Under the pieces are notes generated by a model that searched no databases, was not told the origin of the DNA, and saw nothing but the letters and a program-made list of their open reading frames with translations. Made by a program: the position numbers and the translations under genes. From Eubacterium sp. MSJ-33 (GTDB lineage: Bacteria > Bacillota > Clostridia > Lachnospirales > Lachnospiraceae), in contig NZ_CP076562.1 in the NCBI RefSeq assembly GCF_022174665.1, positions 870,001-934,000 of the forward strand: a stretch of 64,000 bases of DNA, in the 5' to 3' direction. This document shows, piece after piece, positions 15,754 through 23,239 of the stretch; within the stretch, counting starts at the first letter, position 1, and each line of letters begins with the position of its first letter.

Positions 15754-17364
15754 CTATGCAAACATCTTCATCTGTCCGCTTGCTTCTTCTGCAACCCTCA
15801 TATTTGCCATTCGGCTTGCAACACACAGCTCCGGCAGATTCGCCCTGACAAGTGCAGCCGGTATCGGTGGACACACTGCATTGCCGCATCTTCTTACCTG
15901 CTCCGTTCTCGGATATGTCTTGCCAGTATAATCATGATCAATAATGTAATCTTCTGGAAATCCCTGACATCCATATAACTCTCGTGGTTCCAACATTCGA
16001 AGTCCGATATCCGCAATCTGGTAATCAACACCTTCAATCGTTACAAGACCAAATCTATCCTTTGTGGTAACCGTGTCTAATGGTTGTTCAATGTCCTGTC
16101 CAATAGCATCACCATAGTATTTAATCAGAAATGCCCGGACTTCTCCAAAATGCCCCGCAGACGTTGTCACTGTATGTAACGGCTCTCTTTCGTCCTGCCC
16201 GATGCACGTCTTATAGAACTTACTGAGAAACGATGTAACCAGTCCGTACCGGTTCGAACCATCAATTGTCATGATTGGTTCTTCTATGGTTTGCCCCCGA
16301 ACTTCTCCTTGCGATGTCTCGGAATGATACTGAATCAGAGTGGGAACCACCAGCCTGTTATGATCGACTGTAGTAATTGTATCTATTGGTTCGTCCGCTC
16401 TGCTTCCATTCCCATGATAATTACCGCCATATGCCTTATCGATAATCGGGGCAAGCGTTGGCTCCACAACTCCATATCCATGCTTTCCTGTTATGGTTGG
16501 CATCGGCTCCCGGATATCGTTTGGTCTACGATCGCCGCTATGGTTGCACTGAATGATAAACGGCTCTGGATTTCCTATCACAAATTTCTTTAGTCCTCTT
16601 GCAATCCGTTCCATCGTCTTCGCAGCCAGCGGTCGTACCGCCCGGATACCATATTTTTCTTTAATCTCTTCAGAAGTGTCAAAAATGCTCGGACAAGGCA
16701 GGCTAAAATCAAGTTGCGTGTAGGCTCCAACATAAGGTTTAAGTAACCCTGCCTTGACTTCCTCACTGTCTGCCGGTGCATGTGTAGGCTCTGGCCATAT
16801 GATTGATTTTCCATCGCAGCGTGCAATCATAAAGAATCTCTTGCGCATTGTTGGAGCTCCATAGTCCGCTGCCACAAGCTCCTTGAATTGCACTTCATAC
16901 CCTAACTCTTCAAGCTGTCTTACAAACCGTTCAAAGGTCTTGCCCTGTTTGTTCTTAATTGGGTGGTGACCTCTATTTAATGGTCCCCAAGTTTTAAATT
17001 CTTCTACATTTTCAAGCATGATAACCCTTGGCCGAACAAGTCCAGCCCACCGGCATGCTACCCATGCTAAACCGCGAATAAACTTGTCCTTGGGTTTGCC
17101 ACCCTTTGCCTTACTGAAATGCTTACAGTCCGGCGAAAACCAAGCAAGTCCTACCGGATTTCCTTTACATGCTGCGATCGGATCTACCTGCCACACATCT
17201 TCACAATAATGCTTTGTTCTTGGATGGTTGGTTTTGTGCATCTGTATAGCTTTCGGATCATGATTGATGGCTATATCAACGCTGTATCCTGTTGCCATTT
17301 CGATGCCTGTCGAAGCTCCGCCACCGCCAGCAAAGTTGTCTACAATAAGCTCTCCATGTATCAC
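15754..17364 (-). CDS. DNA cytosine-5 methyltransferase
   Basis: 536 residues, GTG start at 17364 with GGGGGTGATGGA upstream. Motif I is NFAGGGGASTG (residues 10-20). Motif IV is FSPDCKHFSKAKGG, so the catalytic Cys sits in SPDC rather than the usual PPC, as in several phage enzymes. Motif VI is MLENVEEF, and RRCGNAVCPPIP is motif X. It is longer than most such enzymes, with a repetitive target-recognition part (residues 270-450, several EPI/TITT repeats). Its start overlaps the helicase-methyltransferase stop by four bases. It probably protects phage DNA from host restriction; no restriction enzyme is nearby. Confidence 0.93.
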   Translation of the reverse strand: MIHGELIVDNFAGGGGASTGIEMATGYSVDIAINHDPKAIQMHKTNHPRTKHYCEDVWQVDPIAACKGNPVGLAWFSPDCKHFSKAKGGKPKDKFIRGLAWVACRWAGLVRPRVIMLENVEEFKTWGPLNRGHHPIKNKQGKTFERFVRQLEELGYEVQFKELVAADYGAPTMRKRFFMIARCDGKSIIWPEPTHAPADSEEVKAGLLKPYVGAYTQLDFSLPCPSIFDTSEEIKEKYGIRAVRPLAAKTMERIARGLKKFVIGNPEPFIIQCNHSGDRRPNDIREPMPTITGKHGYGVVEPTLAPIIDKAYGGNYHGNGSRADEPIDTITTVDHNRLVVPTLIQYHSETSQGEVRGQTIEEPIMTIDGSNRYGLVTSFLSKFYKTCIGQDEREPLHTVTTSAGHFGEVRAFLIKYYGDAIGQDIEQPLDTVTTKDRFGLVTIEGVDYQIADIGLRMLEPRELYGCQGFPEDYIIDHDYTGKTYPRTEQVRRCGNAVCPPIPAALVRANLPELCVASRMANMRVAEEASGQMKMFA

Positions 17365-19883
17365 TCCATCACCCCCGGCATAAAATCGAACAGCGTCAGC
17401 TCGTCCATCTCATTTTCTGCTGCCTGCAGATATCCAACTCCATCTCGGAAATAATCAGGATTCAACTCACAGCCTTTACCATATCTTCCCATCTTAACCG
17501 CCGTCATTGGTACCGTCATAAGTCCGCCGAACGGATCATATACGACATCTCCCGGATTGCTGTATCTATTGATGATCCGCTCCACAATATCAAGCTGAAG
17601 CGGACATACATGCATCTGCGCTCTTCTGCGGCTCTGTGTCGTGTTAAGTGTCCGCATCCGGTTGATATCATCCCATACCTCAAGTTGGTTCCATGATCCC
17701 GGAGCAACCACCATGAATGTTGCCGGCAGTCTGCCGTCCTTATCAAGCTCTTTTGCAAGCTTCACATGCTCTTCATAGTTGTAAACGCTCTCTCTGCTGT
17801 ATTTCCTGTATGCTTTCTGCAGATTATCCACCGATATCTCTTTCAGCTCATCCTTACTGATCAGACGATCACCAGATGATCTCCAATATCCGTGTGCATC
17901 TATCTGCCATTGCGCTCTTGTGTATTCTTCCTTTCCCTTTGATACCGGATTATCTGCATATGCTTTGCTGTGATCCGTTGGGAGCTTTCTGAACAGCAGA
18001 ATATATTCCGGGCATCCTACACCCATCTTGGTACCGTCCTTGCACTGTTCAGACCAGCCAAGGCGATATGTCTGGTTATTCTCTCGTACAACATCCGTCA
18101 CAACAGTGATCATGCCGAAATACATAAAACCATGCTTCATGTAATGTTCGATACAATCCGCATGAAACGGCTCAATCGTCGGCATACCGGTACCAGTCGC
18201 ATTTCCAAACAGCACCCGATCTTTAACATGTACCGCCGCCACTCTGCCCGGCTTTAACACTCGCAGAAGCTCCGGCGTCAGGTAGTCCATCTGTTCAAAG
18301 AACCGCTCTGTATCCTGATTGTGTCCAAAGTCGTTATAATTTGCACTGTACTCGTAGTGATTGCCAAACGGTATCGACGTATGTATCAGATCAACGCTGT
18401 TGCCTTCCATGACACGTGTTTCTTCCACACAATCGCCATACACCGCTTCATAGTGATTACCTCGCACGGTTCGTTCTTCTCTTGTTCCTTCCACTCCCAT
18501 CTTCCTTTCCAATCGTTCAGCTTTATTCGCTGAATTCAGTCCATATTTCTTCACGATCTCAACCATCCGCTGGACCATGTAATTGTGATTCTTCCACTTT
18601 TCAATCAACGCTTCCTTTATCTGTCTCTCGTTCTCCATGTAGATAATGTCAATCACTACCGGTTCTGTCTGCAAGAACCGGTAACACCTGTGGATTGCCT
18701 GTATGAAGTCATTAAATTCATAATCAATGCCAAGGAATATTTCCCGGTGGCAATACCGCTGGAAATTACACCCTGAGCCGGACAGCGATTTCTTCGTTGC
18801 AAACAGACGTGTCTTTCCATTCGAGAAATCAATTACACGCTGTTCTCTTGTCTCATAGTCCATGGATCCATAGATATCAACCGTCTCTGGCAACGCCTTC
18901 TTGATTGCATGGCGTTCACTCTCCAGGTCGTGCCACAACAAGAAATGATCATCCGGCGAAGCATCTACAATCTCCTTCATCTTCTGTACCCGGATGTCTA
19001 TGCTGTCCCGCTTAACTGCTGCCGCTTCTTTCAATCCTTCTGCCGCTTCCTGAAAGAGCTGCATCTGGCCGTCCCTGTCTGCTGTATCTCCGTAATGAAT
19101 CGGTATCTCATGCCATCTGACATCGAGCGGTGGTAGATCATACCCTGCATCGGAATAATCCGGATTGAGATCTGACGGCTTTGTAACGAACAGCGCCCAG
19201 CTTGACACCCACAGCCAAAATTCATCTTCCATATTCGGATACAGCGTCAGGTTGTTTGCCTTTGTACTATCCCGCTGGAAGAATCTTGTCAGTGCCTGTC
19301 CGGTGTCCATGACTTCCAGATATCCGGCATAGTGTATAAGCTCCTTGTACTTATTCGGCGATGGTGTAGCCGTTGCTACGAGCTTATATGGAACGTTCTT
19401 GAATTTATCCAAGAATGTCTGATAGGTCTTACTTCCAAAGCTCCGGAGTACACTTGCTTCATCCAGTGACGTTGCGTCGAAGTACGCTGGATCTATATCA
19501 CCATCTCTCACTCGCTCATAGTTCGTCAGCACGATCTGACTGTCACACGCCATGACCTCTTCCATCGTCCGGCAGTACTCCGGCTTCTCATATCCGAGCA
19601 GTTCCACCGCATCTCTGGTGAACTCCTGCTTCACGCCAAGCGGCAATACGATCAAAGCTCTGCCACCGGTATGTTCTGCTGCTAGATGGCAAAACTCTAT
19701 CTCCTGTACCGTTTTTCCAAGTCCGAACGCTTCAAACAATGCCCGGCGTCCGCCCTTAAGTGCCCATGCAACAGCGTCTGCCTGATGCGGTTTCAACGCC
19801 GGATTGATTTTAGAACGATCAACCACAAATCCGCTGTCTGTCGCAAGATCAATTTTACTTTCTAAAAAATCTCTATATGTCAT
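17361..19883 (-). CDS. Helicase fused to amino-DNA methyltransferase
   Basis: 840 residues from ATG 19883 (GAGGTGTGAT). The N-terminal half is an SF2 helicase: AFGLGKT (52-58) motif I, SLDEAS motif II, ATATPSPN motif III and FIQAIHRCYRF motif VI. The C-terminal half, from about residue 475, is an N6-adenine/N4-cytosine methyltransferase: TSIPFGN stands in for the catalytic (D/S)PP(Y/F) motif and VYDPFGGLMTVPMTAV is the AdoMet-binding motif. The two activities in one chain suggest methylation coupled to translocation or to replication. It is cotranslated with the cytosine methyltransferase. Confidence 0.92.
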   Translation of the reverse strand: MTYRDFLESKIDLATDSGFVVDRSKINPALKPHQADAVAWALKGGRRALFEAFGLGKTVQEIEFCHLAAEHTGGRALIVLPLGVKQEFTRDAVELLGYEKPEYCRTMEEVMACDSQIVLTNYERVRDGDIDPAYFDATSLDEASVLRSFGSKTYQTFLDKFKNVPYKLVATATPSPNKYKELIHYAGYLEVMDTGQALTRFFQRDSTKANNLTLYPNMEDEFWLWVSSWALFVTKPSDLNPDYSDAGYDLPPLDVRWHEIPIHYGDTADRDGQMQLFQEAAEGLKEAAAVKRDSIDIRVQKMKEIVDASPDDHFLLWHDLESERHAIKKALPETVDIYGSMDYETREQRVIDFSNGKTRLFATKKSLSGSGCNFQRYCHREIFLGIDYEFNDFIQAIHRCYRFLQTEPVVIDIIYMENERQIKEALIEKWKNHNYMVQRMVEIVKKYGLNSANKAERLERKMGVEGTREERTVRGNHYEAVYGDCVEETRVMEGNSVDLIHTSIPFGNHYEYSANYNDFGHNQDTERFFEQMDYLTPELLRVLKPGRVAAVHVKDRVLFGNATGTGMPTIEPFHADCIEHYMKHGFMYFGMITVVTDVVRENNQTYRLGWSEQCKDGTKMGVGCPEYILLFRKLPTDHSKAYADNPVSKGKEEYTRAQWQIDAHGYWRSSGDRLISKDELKEISVDNLQKAYRKYSRESVYNYEEHVKLAKELDKDGRLPATFMVVAPGSWNQLEVWDDINRMRTLNTTQSRRRAQMHVCPLQLDIVERIINRYSNPGDVVYDPFGGLMTVPMTAVKMGRYGKGCELNPDYFRDGVGYLQAAENEMDELTLFDFMPGVME

Positions 19884-19884
19884 A

Positions 19885-20442
19885 TCACACCTCACTTGCG
19901 ACCAGCTCTCTATTACACAGCTTCTTGATCTGTCTCACTCGCTCAAACGATATACCACACATTTTTGCTGTATCGGTCATGCCATATCCCTGCAGCATGC
20001 ACCGCATCGGCTTCTGTGTTCTCGGAGACAACTGATCCACCATATGTCCGAAATCTATCATAGTAACCAGATCACCAATATAATCATGAGTATCTGCAAG
20101 AAATACATCTGCATAAGATTCTCCATCTTCATTAACCGACTTATCCGCTGCAACATATTGTGGTTTTTCTATATCTGGTCGATTGAATTGTGTCCGGACC
20201 GGTACATCTTCATAATTAACAAACCGCTCCACATATCCACGTATATAGAGTCCGATATAATTACGATTCAGATGCTCCAGATCCTTGCTTCTGTCGATAG
20301 CTTCCACCAGAGCCAGCATACCCACCTGGACAATGTCCTCATAATTGGGAAATCCACGATATTTGTTCAGATGGAAATACACCAGCTTGATATTTTCTAT
20401 AATCTTCTGATTACGCATTTCTATATTTGACAATTTTTTCAC
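19885..20442 (-). CDS. Phage sigma-70-like factor
   Basis: 185 residues. Region 2 is visible at IKLVYFHLNKYRG and YEDIVQVGMLALVEAIDR (core-binding and -10 region), and region 4 at LSPRTQKPMRCMLQGYGM followed by the helix-turn-helix KMCGISFERVRQIKKL. It starts at GTG 20442 or, better spaced from AGAAGGTG, at TTG 20433. It probably redirects host RNA polymerase to phage middle or late promoters. A RinA-like activator is encoded further downstream. Confidence 0.85.
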   Translation of the reverse strand: MKKLSNIEMRNQKIIENIKLVYFHLNKYRGFPNYEDIVQVGMLALVEAIDRSKDLEHLNRNYIGLYIRGYVERFVNYEDVPVRTQFNRPDIEKPQYVAADKSVNEDGESYADVFLADTHDYIGDLVTMIDFGHMVDQLSPRTQKPMRCMLQGYGMTDTAKMCGISFERVRQIKKLCNRELVASEV

Positions 20443-20446
20443 CTTC

Positions 20447-20905
20447 TTAACATGCTTCCTTTTTCTTCATCTTCTCCTGCATCCAAGTCTTCCACTTATG
20501 CGTGTCCTCGGATACAGTCCAACTTTCATTTTTATTGAGTAAGTACTCAATTTTTTCCCACATTTCTACATTCTTGATAGCGACACCTCTTGCCGACTTC
20601 CAGCCGTTTTTCTTCCAGCCACCTAACCAGTCATTTTTGAGCGTCCAGAAGACATATTCTGTGCGTGTATGGATGTTCACAATACAATCTTTCTGCATGC
20701 GCTCCAGCGCCGCAATGAGCATTGTCAGCGTGATTATATTCGTATTGCAGTGTTCAAACTGCATCATGTCATATACAATCACCGGCTCGCCTTTGTACAT
20801 CATCGGTTTACCATTCTCGTAAGCCTCCATCACATACATTCCGGCCGCTTTCGTCACACGTGGAGCTATAGTGGATGGCTCGATATAAATATTTACTTCC
20901 TGCAT
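20447..20905 (-). CDS. RNase H-fold protein lacking catalytic residues
   Basis: 152 residues from ATG 20905 (GGAAGAGACGAAA). The order of elements follows phage RNase HI: VNIYIEPSTIAP first strand, LTMLIAALERM helix, VNIHTRTEYVFWTL, WLGGWKKNGWKS, VAIKNVEMWEKIEYLL, then a final helix EDTHKWKTWMQEKM. The acidic residues of active enzymes are replaced: the first Asp by Glu (IYIEP), the helix Glu by Thr, and the TDS/YTDSEY Asp by Arg (HTRTEY). So it is likely a binding rather than a cleaving protein. Palindrome copy 2 sits just upstream of its Shine-Dalgarno. Confidence 0.78.
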   Translation of the reverse strand: MQEVNIYIEPSTIAPRVTKAAGMYVMEAYENGKPMMYKGEPVIVYDMMQFEHCNTNIITLTMLIAALERMQKDCIVNIHTRTEYVFWTLKNDWLGGWKKNGWKSARGVAIKNVEMWEKIEYLLNKNESWTVSEDTHKWKTWMQEKMKKKEAC

Positions 20906-21735
20906 TTTCGTCTCTTCCTTTCGTTGCACCGGTGCAACTTCGGCCAATCGTCGCCCGGCGCTCGTATCACTCTCTTGGTCTGCTGTATCTTTACTTCGGT
21001 GTAATAGACATAGCTGTACCCTGTTACCCGATTTATGCCAATTCGAATTGATTTTTTATCTATGTAATACCCAGGACGGGCTACCGGTCCATCCGTGATG
21101 ATCTTCTTCATTGTCCGCCGGACATATGCTTTCTTCTCCGGTTCCGGACGTACTAAGTTTCTGCTTGAAGAAAGACTGGATGCGCGCTTGATCTCTTCCG
21201 GGTCAAATATGCTTTCCTGTTCAAGCTCTTCCGGAAGCGGTTTGCACAGATATGATGCAAGCTGTCCGAAGCCTTCCTCATCCCGGACCGGTTCACTATG
21301 ATGTGACAATCCCGGCCAGTTCTTCGCTATTAGCAGCTCCGTGTTCCAAATCCGATTACAGATCAGGTGGATGTGGATACCGCCCCGCTTGCCAATCTCT
21401 ACGCGCCTGATCCACTTCCACTTCTCGCCGTGTGCTGCATAATCTCTCCGCATGCGCTTATCAAACAGTGCCAAATCCTGCTTGACGGCATCCATGCTTT
21501 TTCGCGTACCTGCCGGATACTTCAATGTAATCCAGCAATCGCCGGGTAGGAAGTTCGCTTTCAGCAAATGTCTATATTTGTTCGCTTTATTGATTTGATT
21601 CTGCCGCTTCACCTGTTCCGGTGTCGGTTTCTTCCGCTTCGCCCGATGCTCGCCTTTTGCTCCTATATGCCCTTTGAACCCATATCCATGCTCTATTGAA
21701 TTTGGAAAATAAAATGTATGTTTTCTGTATGCCAT
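20893..21735 (-). CDS. HUH replication initiator (rolling-circle Rep-like)
   Basis: 280 residues. Motif 1 is CWITLKYP (67-74), motif 2 is GGIHIHLI with the metal-binding H121-I-H123, and motif 3 is ASYLCKP with nucleophile Y162 and K165. These three motifs in this spacing define HUH endonucleases of the Rep type, which nick one strand and bind it through tyrosine. In this early region it is the only recognisable replication initiator. Start ATG 21735 has AAGGATACACTAG upstream. Its 3' end overlaps the RNase H-like gene and contains palindrome copy 2 (codons for KLHRCN). Confidence 0.85.
   Translation of the reverse strand: MAYRKHTFYFPNSIEHGYGFKGHIGAKGEHRAKRKKPTPEQVKRQNQINKANKYRHLLKANFLPGDCWITLKYPAGTRKSMDAVKQDLALFDKRMRRDYAAHGEKWKWIRRVEIGKRGGIHIHLICNRIWNTELLIAKNWPGLSHHSEPVRDEEGFGQLASYLCKPLPEELEQESIFDPEEIKRASSLSSSRNLVRPEPEKKAYVRRTMKKIITDGPVARPGYYIDKKSIRIGINRVTGYSYVYYTEVKIQQTKRVIRAPGDDWPKLHRCNERKRRKCRK
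20923..20938. repeat. Palindrome copy 2 (GTTGCACCGGTGCAAC)
   Basis: An exact copy of the 16-base palindrome, inside the 3' end of the HUH gene and just upstream of the Shine-Dalgarno of the RNase H-like gene. The distance to the start codon (about 17 bases) is nearly the same as for copy 1 at the tail chaperone gene. Confidence 0.85.
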
Positions 21736-21804
21736 CTAGTGTATCCTTGTCCCTAACTTTAATATGCTTATACTGTCTCAAAGCGAGCTTTTATCCCGCT
21801 TTTC

Positions 21805-21833
21805 TTGACGATATAAGCTTTGTGTGATACACT
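21805..21833 (+). promoter_or_regulatory. Plus-strand promoter of a short RNA
   Basis: TTGACG at 21805, 17 bases, TACACT at 21828. It points away from the HUH gene, against the surrounding operon, and is followed within 55 bases by a strong terminator, so it can only make a short RNA. Confidence 0.6.
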
Positions 21834-21839
21834 CAAATT

Positions 21840-21893
21840 GTCAGATTCGAGGTATTACACCTGAGCCGGTTTTCAGCCGGCTCTTTTTCTTTT
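21840..21893 (+). ncRNA. Putative ~50-base small RNA
   Basis: The unit runs from the predicted start near 21840 to the U-run after the stem GAGCCGG/CCGGCTC (21863..21883, followed by TTTTTCTTTT). It contains GAGGTATTACACC, which differs by one base from GAGGTGTTACACC in the toxin mRNA leader at 26713, and both follow a TACACT-type -10 region. It has no ORF. It is antisense to the end of the 21873..22406 frame. It may be a free-standing antitoxin-like RNA or a decayed toxin unit. Confidence 0.45.
21863..21893 (+). terminator. Terminator of the plus-strand short RNA
   Basis: Seven GC-rich pairs GAGCCGG/CCGGCTC with loop TTTTCAG, then TTTTTCTTTT. There is no U-run in the minus direction, so it serves plus-strand transcription only. 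Confidence 0.8.
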
Positions 21894-22406
21894 CAGCGCA
21901 GCTTCGCCAGTTGATTCCTGGTAGTATGTACCATCTTCCGCTACCCAGTACCGGTACCGGTCGCCATTCGCGATCCTGCTGCCTATGTACAAGCATCCTG
22001 CCGGTGGCTCCAATCCCGCGAAGCTCTTTGCACTCATATATGCCTTGTGCATAATCTCATCCATCTTCGTCACTTGTACGCCACCCTTCTTCGGTCTGAC
22101 GTCTTGCTCTTCACGATGATGTGATCTGCGCAGTCTGCTTCCACATTCCAGTTTTCCCAGCGCAATCCGTTTTTTGCCATGATTTCTTTTTGCTTTCGCG
22201 TCGGCTTTGCCGGGCGCTTCAGTTTCTCGTCTTTCAATCTCATCTTCTTCCTCCGTTTCATTCGCCAGGGCGATCAACTGCTGCCAGATTGTGCCTACCA
22301 ACATGATTCCAAATCCGTAAATCATACCCATCCAAAGTAGTACAGCACCTTCCACCATCGCGATCGTCGCCAGTTTATATGTTGTAAATATCATCTCATT
22401 ACTCAT
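21873..22406 (-). CDS. 177-residue frame: membrane N-terminus plus small C-terminal protein
   Basis: The frame is open from ATG 22406 to 21873. Residues 1-50 hold two hydrophobic stretches (LATIAMVEGAVLLWMGMIY, FGIMLVGTIWQQLIAL). Residues ~55-113 look like a shadow frame, because a better gene (22070..22243) is read there in another frame. The last 63 residues (MDEIMHKAY to the end) can start separately at ATG 22064, seven bases after that gene's stop, and look like an independent small protein (GDRYRYWVAEDGTYYQES). Either one long overprinted protein or two small ones are made; I favour two. Confidence 0.5.
   Translation of the reverse strand: MSNEMIFTTYKLATIAMVEGAVLLWMGMIYGFGIMLVGTIWQQLIALANETEEEDEIERRETEAPGKADAKAKRNHGKKRIALGKLECGSRLRRSHHREEQDVRPKKGGVQVTKMDEIMHKAYMSAKSFAGLEPPAGCLYIGSRIANGDRYRYWVAEDGTYYQESTGEAALKRKRAG
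22070..22243 (-). CDS. Small DUF6906-like phage protein, nested in a longer frame
   Basis: 57 residues from ATG 22243 behind CGGAGGAAGAAG, the best Shine-Dalgarno in this stretch. PTRKQKEIMAKNGLRWENW followed by IIVKSKTSDRRRVAYK matches the pattern of a short phage family (DUF6906 as I recall: K-x-T-x-x-Q-K-x-x-I, then GL...W...). The 177-residue frame overlaps it completely. Confidence 0.7.
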   Translation of the reverse strand: MRLKDEKLKRPAKPTRKQKEIMAKNGLRWENWNVEADCADHIIVKSKTSDRRRVAYK

Positions 22407-22419
22407 CCTCTCATCCCTT

Positions 22420-22734
22420 CTACTGATATTCCGCCTGCAGGTTACCCCAGCCGATCTGACGTGCCACTGCAGTCGGATTGAACGCCGGCACTCTGTGTCC
22501 TGCCTTCAGATCCTTCCTGTATTTGAGAAAATCGATAAATGCCAGATAATTGACGTATGTCACACCGCATCCATCCAATATCGTGTATGCACCGTATCTG
22601 CCCTTCAGAACGTACTCGTCGATCTCTGCCAGCCGGTTCGATACCGTCCGCGCTGATATATCCAACGCCTTCTGTATCTGCGCCTTCGTCACGTACGGCG
22701 ATGCGCTGATATACTTAATTGCTGTTATCTCCAT
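22420..22734 (-). CDS. HTH phage protein
   Basis: 104 residues, ATG 22734 with AAGGAGGCAAAGAAG upstream. YVTKAQIQKALDISARTVSNRL is a winged-helix or HTH module, followed by YAFLKYRKDL-like helical parts and AVARQIGWGN, which suggests a second small HTH. It resembles excisionase or early-regulator proteins. A near-perfect 25-base palindrome (22758..22782) lies 24 bases upstream of its start. Confidence 0.72.
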   Translation of the reverse strand: MEITAIKYISASPYVTKAQIQKALDISARTVSNRLAEIDEYVLKGRYGAYTILDGCGVTYVNYLAFIDFLKYRKDLKAGHRVPAFNPTAVARQIGWGNLQAEYQ

Positions 22735-22757
22735 CTTCTTTGCCTCCTTCTTTCTTC

Positions 22758-22782
22758 AACCGGTGACAAATTGTCACCAGTT
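22758..22782. repeat. 25-base near-perfect palindrome (operator candidate)
   Basis: GGTGACAAATTGTCACC is a perfect 17-base palindrome around a central A, extended on both sides to AAC.../...GTT with one mismatch. It lies in the 47-base gap upstream of the HTH gene and touches the stop of the preceding gene. Confidence 0.65.
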
Positions 22783-23078
22783 CAACTATCTTCGTTTCCC
22801 ATCTTCAACCGCTTCAGCTTGTCAACCATGTCAACCAGCTCTGCCCGTGTCTTATCGAGCATTTGAATATTCACTTCGATTTCCTTTGCCTTTTTTGCTC
22901 TTGGATACATATCATAGAAGATCACTATCCCGAAGCTCTTATACAGCTCTGCTGCTACTTCTTCCTTCCCGGATGTATTTCGAATTGCCGGATGCCACAT
23001 GTATACGGTCTCGATCAGCTCGTACTCCTCATCCGTCACAGATCCGTGAATCAGGTATTCAAATTCACTCTTTGTCAT
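22782..23078 (-). CDS. Hypothetical phage protein
   Basis: 98 residues from ATG 23078 (GAGGGAA directly upstream, GGAGG 11 bases off); ATG 23087 is an alternative. MTKSEFEYLIHGSVTDEEYELIETVYMWHP is a start seen in many Firmicutes phage early proteins. The C-terminal third is a coiled coil (VNIQMLDKTRAELVDMVDKL). Function unknown. Confidence 0.68.
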   Translation of the reverse strand: MTKSEFEYLIHGSVTDEEYELIETVYMWHPAIRNTSGKEEVAAELYKSFGIVIFYDMYPRAKKAKEIEVNIQMLDKTRAELVDMVDKLKRLKMGNEDS

Positions 23079-23157
23079 TTCCCTCATATCCTCCTGTTTA
23101 TAGTTTGTCTCCAAAAAATTTTTTTAATAGACGTCTCTTCTGCAGCCTCCCGTCTGC

Positions 23158-23186
23158 TTGACTATTTCTCCCACAGCTTCTATACT
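23158..23186 (+). promoter_or_regulatory. Promoter of the plus-strand cassette
   Basis: TTGACT at 23158, 17 bases, TATACT at 23181; predicted start near 23193, about 47 bases before the ATG. The TATACTTTCC part belongs to a 28-base repeat also present at 23726..23753, where a second TTGACC-17-TATACT occurs. Confidence 0.7.
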
Positions 23187-23207
23187 TTCCCTACAGGTTC
23201 CTGCCAG
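23180..23207. repeat. 28-base repeat, copy 1 (copy 2 at 23726..23753)
   Basis: The two copies differ at three positions only. Copy 2 encodes the C-terminus (W-R-E-P-V-R-K-V-stop) of the 23726..24043 gene on the minus strand. Copy 1 keeps the matching frame (W-Q-E-P-V-G-K-V-stop) but has lost its upstream gene body. It is probably the severed tail end of a paralogous gene. Confidence 0.7.
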
Positions 23208-23239
23208 AACCGAGTAAATATGAAAGGGGGAATTTCTAT

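Noticed and set aside
21587..21781. 64-codon minus-strand frame overlapping the HUH gene start
   Set aside because: Shadow of the HUH reading frame; no Shine-Dalgarno, charged low-complexity product.
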